DNA of 40,065 nucleotides from Planctomycetia bacterium (GTDB lineage Bacteria > Planctomycetota > UBA1135 > GCA-002686595). This document shows positions 39,332 to 40,065 of the stretch, in pieces (position 1 is the first letter of the stretch; each line of letters begins with the position of its first letter). A program made the position numbers and the translations under genes. The notes beneath the pieces are model-generated. The model saw nothing but the letters and a program-made list of their open reading frames with translations, was not told the DNA's origin and made no database searches. Location: assembly GCA_005778045.1 (NCBI GenBank), contig SXKQ01000170.1:1-40065 (forward strand), in the 5' to 3' direction.

Positions 39332-40065
39332 ATGCGCCTGACCACCCCCGCCCGCCGCACGCTGCCCTTCGTCCCCGTCCTGCTCGCACTGGCGCTGGCG
39401 CCACTGCAGCTCTCCGCGGCCTGCGGGGACGGCCAGTCCGCCGGTGGCGCGACCGCGACGGTCGAGGCGACCTCGGGTTGGAAGCCGGTCCCGCCGACGG
39501 AGCTGTTCGAGGTCGAGAAGGTCGTCGACGGCGACACCGTCCACATCCTGCGCGGCGCCAAGCTCGAGAAGCTGCGCCTCTCCTGCGTCGACACGGAGGA
39601 GAAGTTCGCCACCAACAGCACCGACCCCACCAAGCCCTCGACTGTGTTCGGCGAGGACTGCGCCCAGTGGGCCGTCGAGTTCTTCGCCGCTCTCGCCAAG
39701 CCGGGCGAGAAGCCCAAGGTCGGCCTGAAGTTCGCCCAAGAGCGCGAGGACCGCGACGTCTACGGACGGCTTCTGTGCCACCTGATCCTGCCCGATGGCC
39801 GCAACTTCAACCTCCTGCTCGTCGAGCTCGGCAAGAGCCCCTACTTCAACAAGTACGGCAATGACCTCGTGTGCCACGATCTGTTCGTCGCCGCCCAGTC
39901 GCGCGCACGCAACGCGCAGCGCGGCATCTGGGATCCGGGCGTCAACGTGCCGAAGACCGAGGGCACGCGCAGCGCGAAGCGGCCCTACGAGACGCTCCTG
40001 CCGTGGTGGGACGCACGCGCGGAGGCCATCGAGAACTATCGCGCGGCCGTCGCGAAGGATGCCGC
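39332..40065 (+). CDS. Thermonuclease-like (SNase) exported protein, 3' end outside window
   Basis: A nuclease-fold protein, with 244 codons before the window ends. The N-terminus (RRTLPFVPVLLALALAPLQL) is a signal peptide; I prefer the ATG at 39332 to one at 39311. The SNase domain starts at about residue 58: FEVEKVVDGDTVHIL, then KLEKLRLSCVDTEEKF with the Arg of the active site, and REDRDVYGRLLCHLILPDG. Compared with staphylococcal nuclease, LRLSCVDTEEK matches the R-x-x-x-x-D-T-x-E metal and catalytic segment. Extra Cys residues could form disulfides. The C-terminal part (PYETLLPWWDARAEAIENY) continues into an unseen region. It is divergent from ptsI. Confidence 0.85.
   Translation, partial: MRLTTPARRTLPFVPVLLALALAPLQLSAACGDGQSAGGATATVEATSGWKPVPPTELFEVEKVVDGDTVHILRGAKLEKLRLSCVDTEEKFATNSTDPTKPSTVFGEDCAQWAVEFFAALAKPGEKPKVGLKFAQEREDRDVYGRLLCHLILPDGRNFNLLLVELGKSPYFNKYGNDLVCHDLFVAAQSRARNAQRGIWDPGVNVPKTEGTRSAKRPYETLLPWWDARAEAIENYRAAVAKDA

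Noticed and set aside
1..40065. tRNA or rRNA genes, CRISPR arrays, transposases and phage genes
   Set aside because: None was seen on reading both strands by eye; short tRNA-like hairpins would need a computed search to exclude.

Overview
The window is a GC-rich, gene-dense bacterial chromosome segment on which I see no phage, plasmid, IS or CRISPR signature. It most resembles a planctomycete. Supporting signs are the futalosine menaquinone route, many lipoprotein and membrane-anchored proteins of unknown role, a BlaI/BlaR-DUF1579 operon, and a decayed secreted protein whose C-terminal module I associate with planctomycetes of the Poly30/Saltatorellus type. That placement is inference. Starts are often GTG or TTG, Shine-Dalgarno sites are often weak, and genes often overlap by 4 bases.

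Layout. 1-537: 5' part of glycyl-tRNA synthetase (minus). 676-3086: mqnC-mqnE, two radical-SAM enzymes of the futalosine pathway; mqnA follows at 8477 with a small zinc-ribbon gene. 3596-6795: an HRDC protein, a membrane-anchored unknown and an ATP-grasp ligase. 6797-8409: an RluA-type pseudouridine synthase and an RlmI/K-type methyltransferase (minus). 9583-11505: a TPR-like protein (minus). 11650-18942: a DNA topoisomerase VI locus, rare in bacteria. topVIB is followed at once by an unknown gene; topVIA lies 4 kb further on, followed by a small membrane protein. The gap holds two minus-strand pseudogenes and a BlaI operon whose BlaR1-like protein lacks the protease core. 19145-23473 (minus): HU, a SnoaL-type protein, fructose-1,6-bisphosphatase and an M64 peptidase lipoprotein.

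23528-29106 is an apparent peptide-use operon: a DPP-IV-type lipoprotein releases Xaa-Pro dipeptides outside the cytoplasm, a POT transporter imports them, a prolidase splits them, and a small alpha/beta hydrolase follows. The M64 peptidase is divergent from it across a 70-bp imperfect palindrome. 29103-31207 (minus): dihydropteroate synthase with Sul1/Sul2-like motifs, overlapping a nucleotide-transporter-like membrane protein. 31275-32243: a tRNA-dihydrouridine synthase. 32205-32955: a methyltransferase pseudogene with four nonsense codons; an apparently intact relative lies at 35797-36597. The right end has a TrmB-like methyltransferase, two adjacent thioredoxin-like proteins sharing a domain, a small protein like the C-terminal domain of aminotransferases, a PTS enzyme I lacking key PEP-site residues, and a partial thermonuclease-type gene.

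The points most worth following are the split bacterial topoisomerase VI locus, the Sul-like chromosomal DHPS, the proline-peptide module, the protease-less BlaR1 and the cluster of decaying genes. I found no clear new defence or mobile system.
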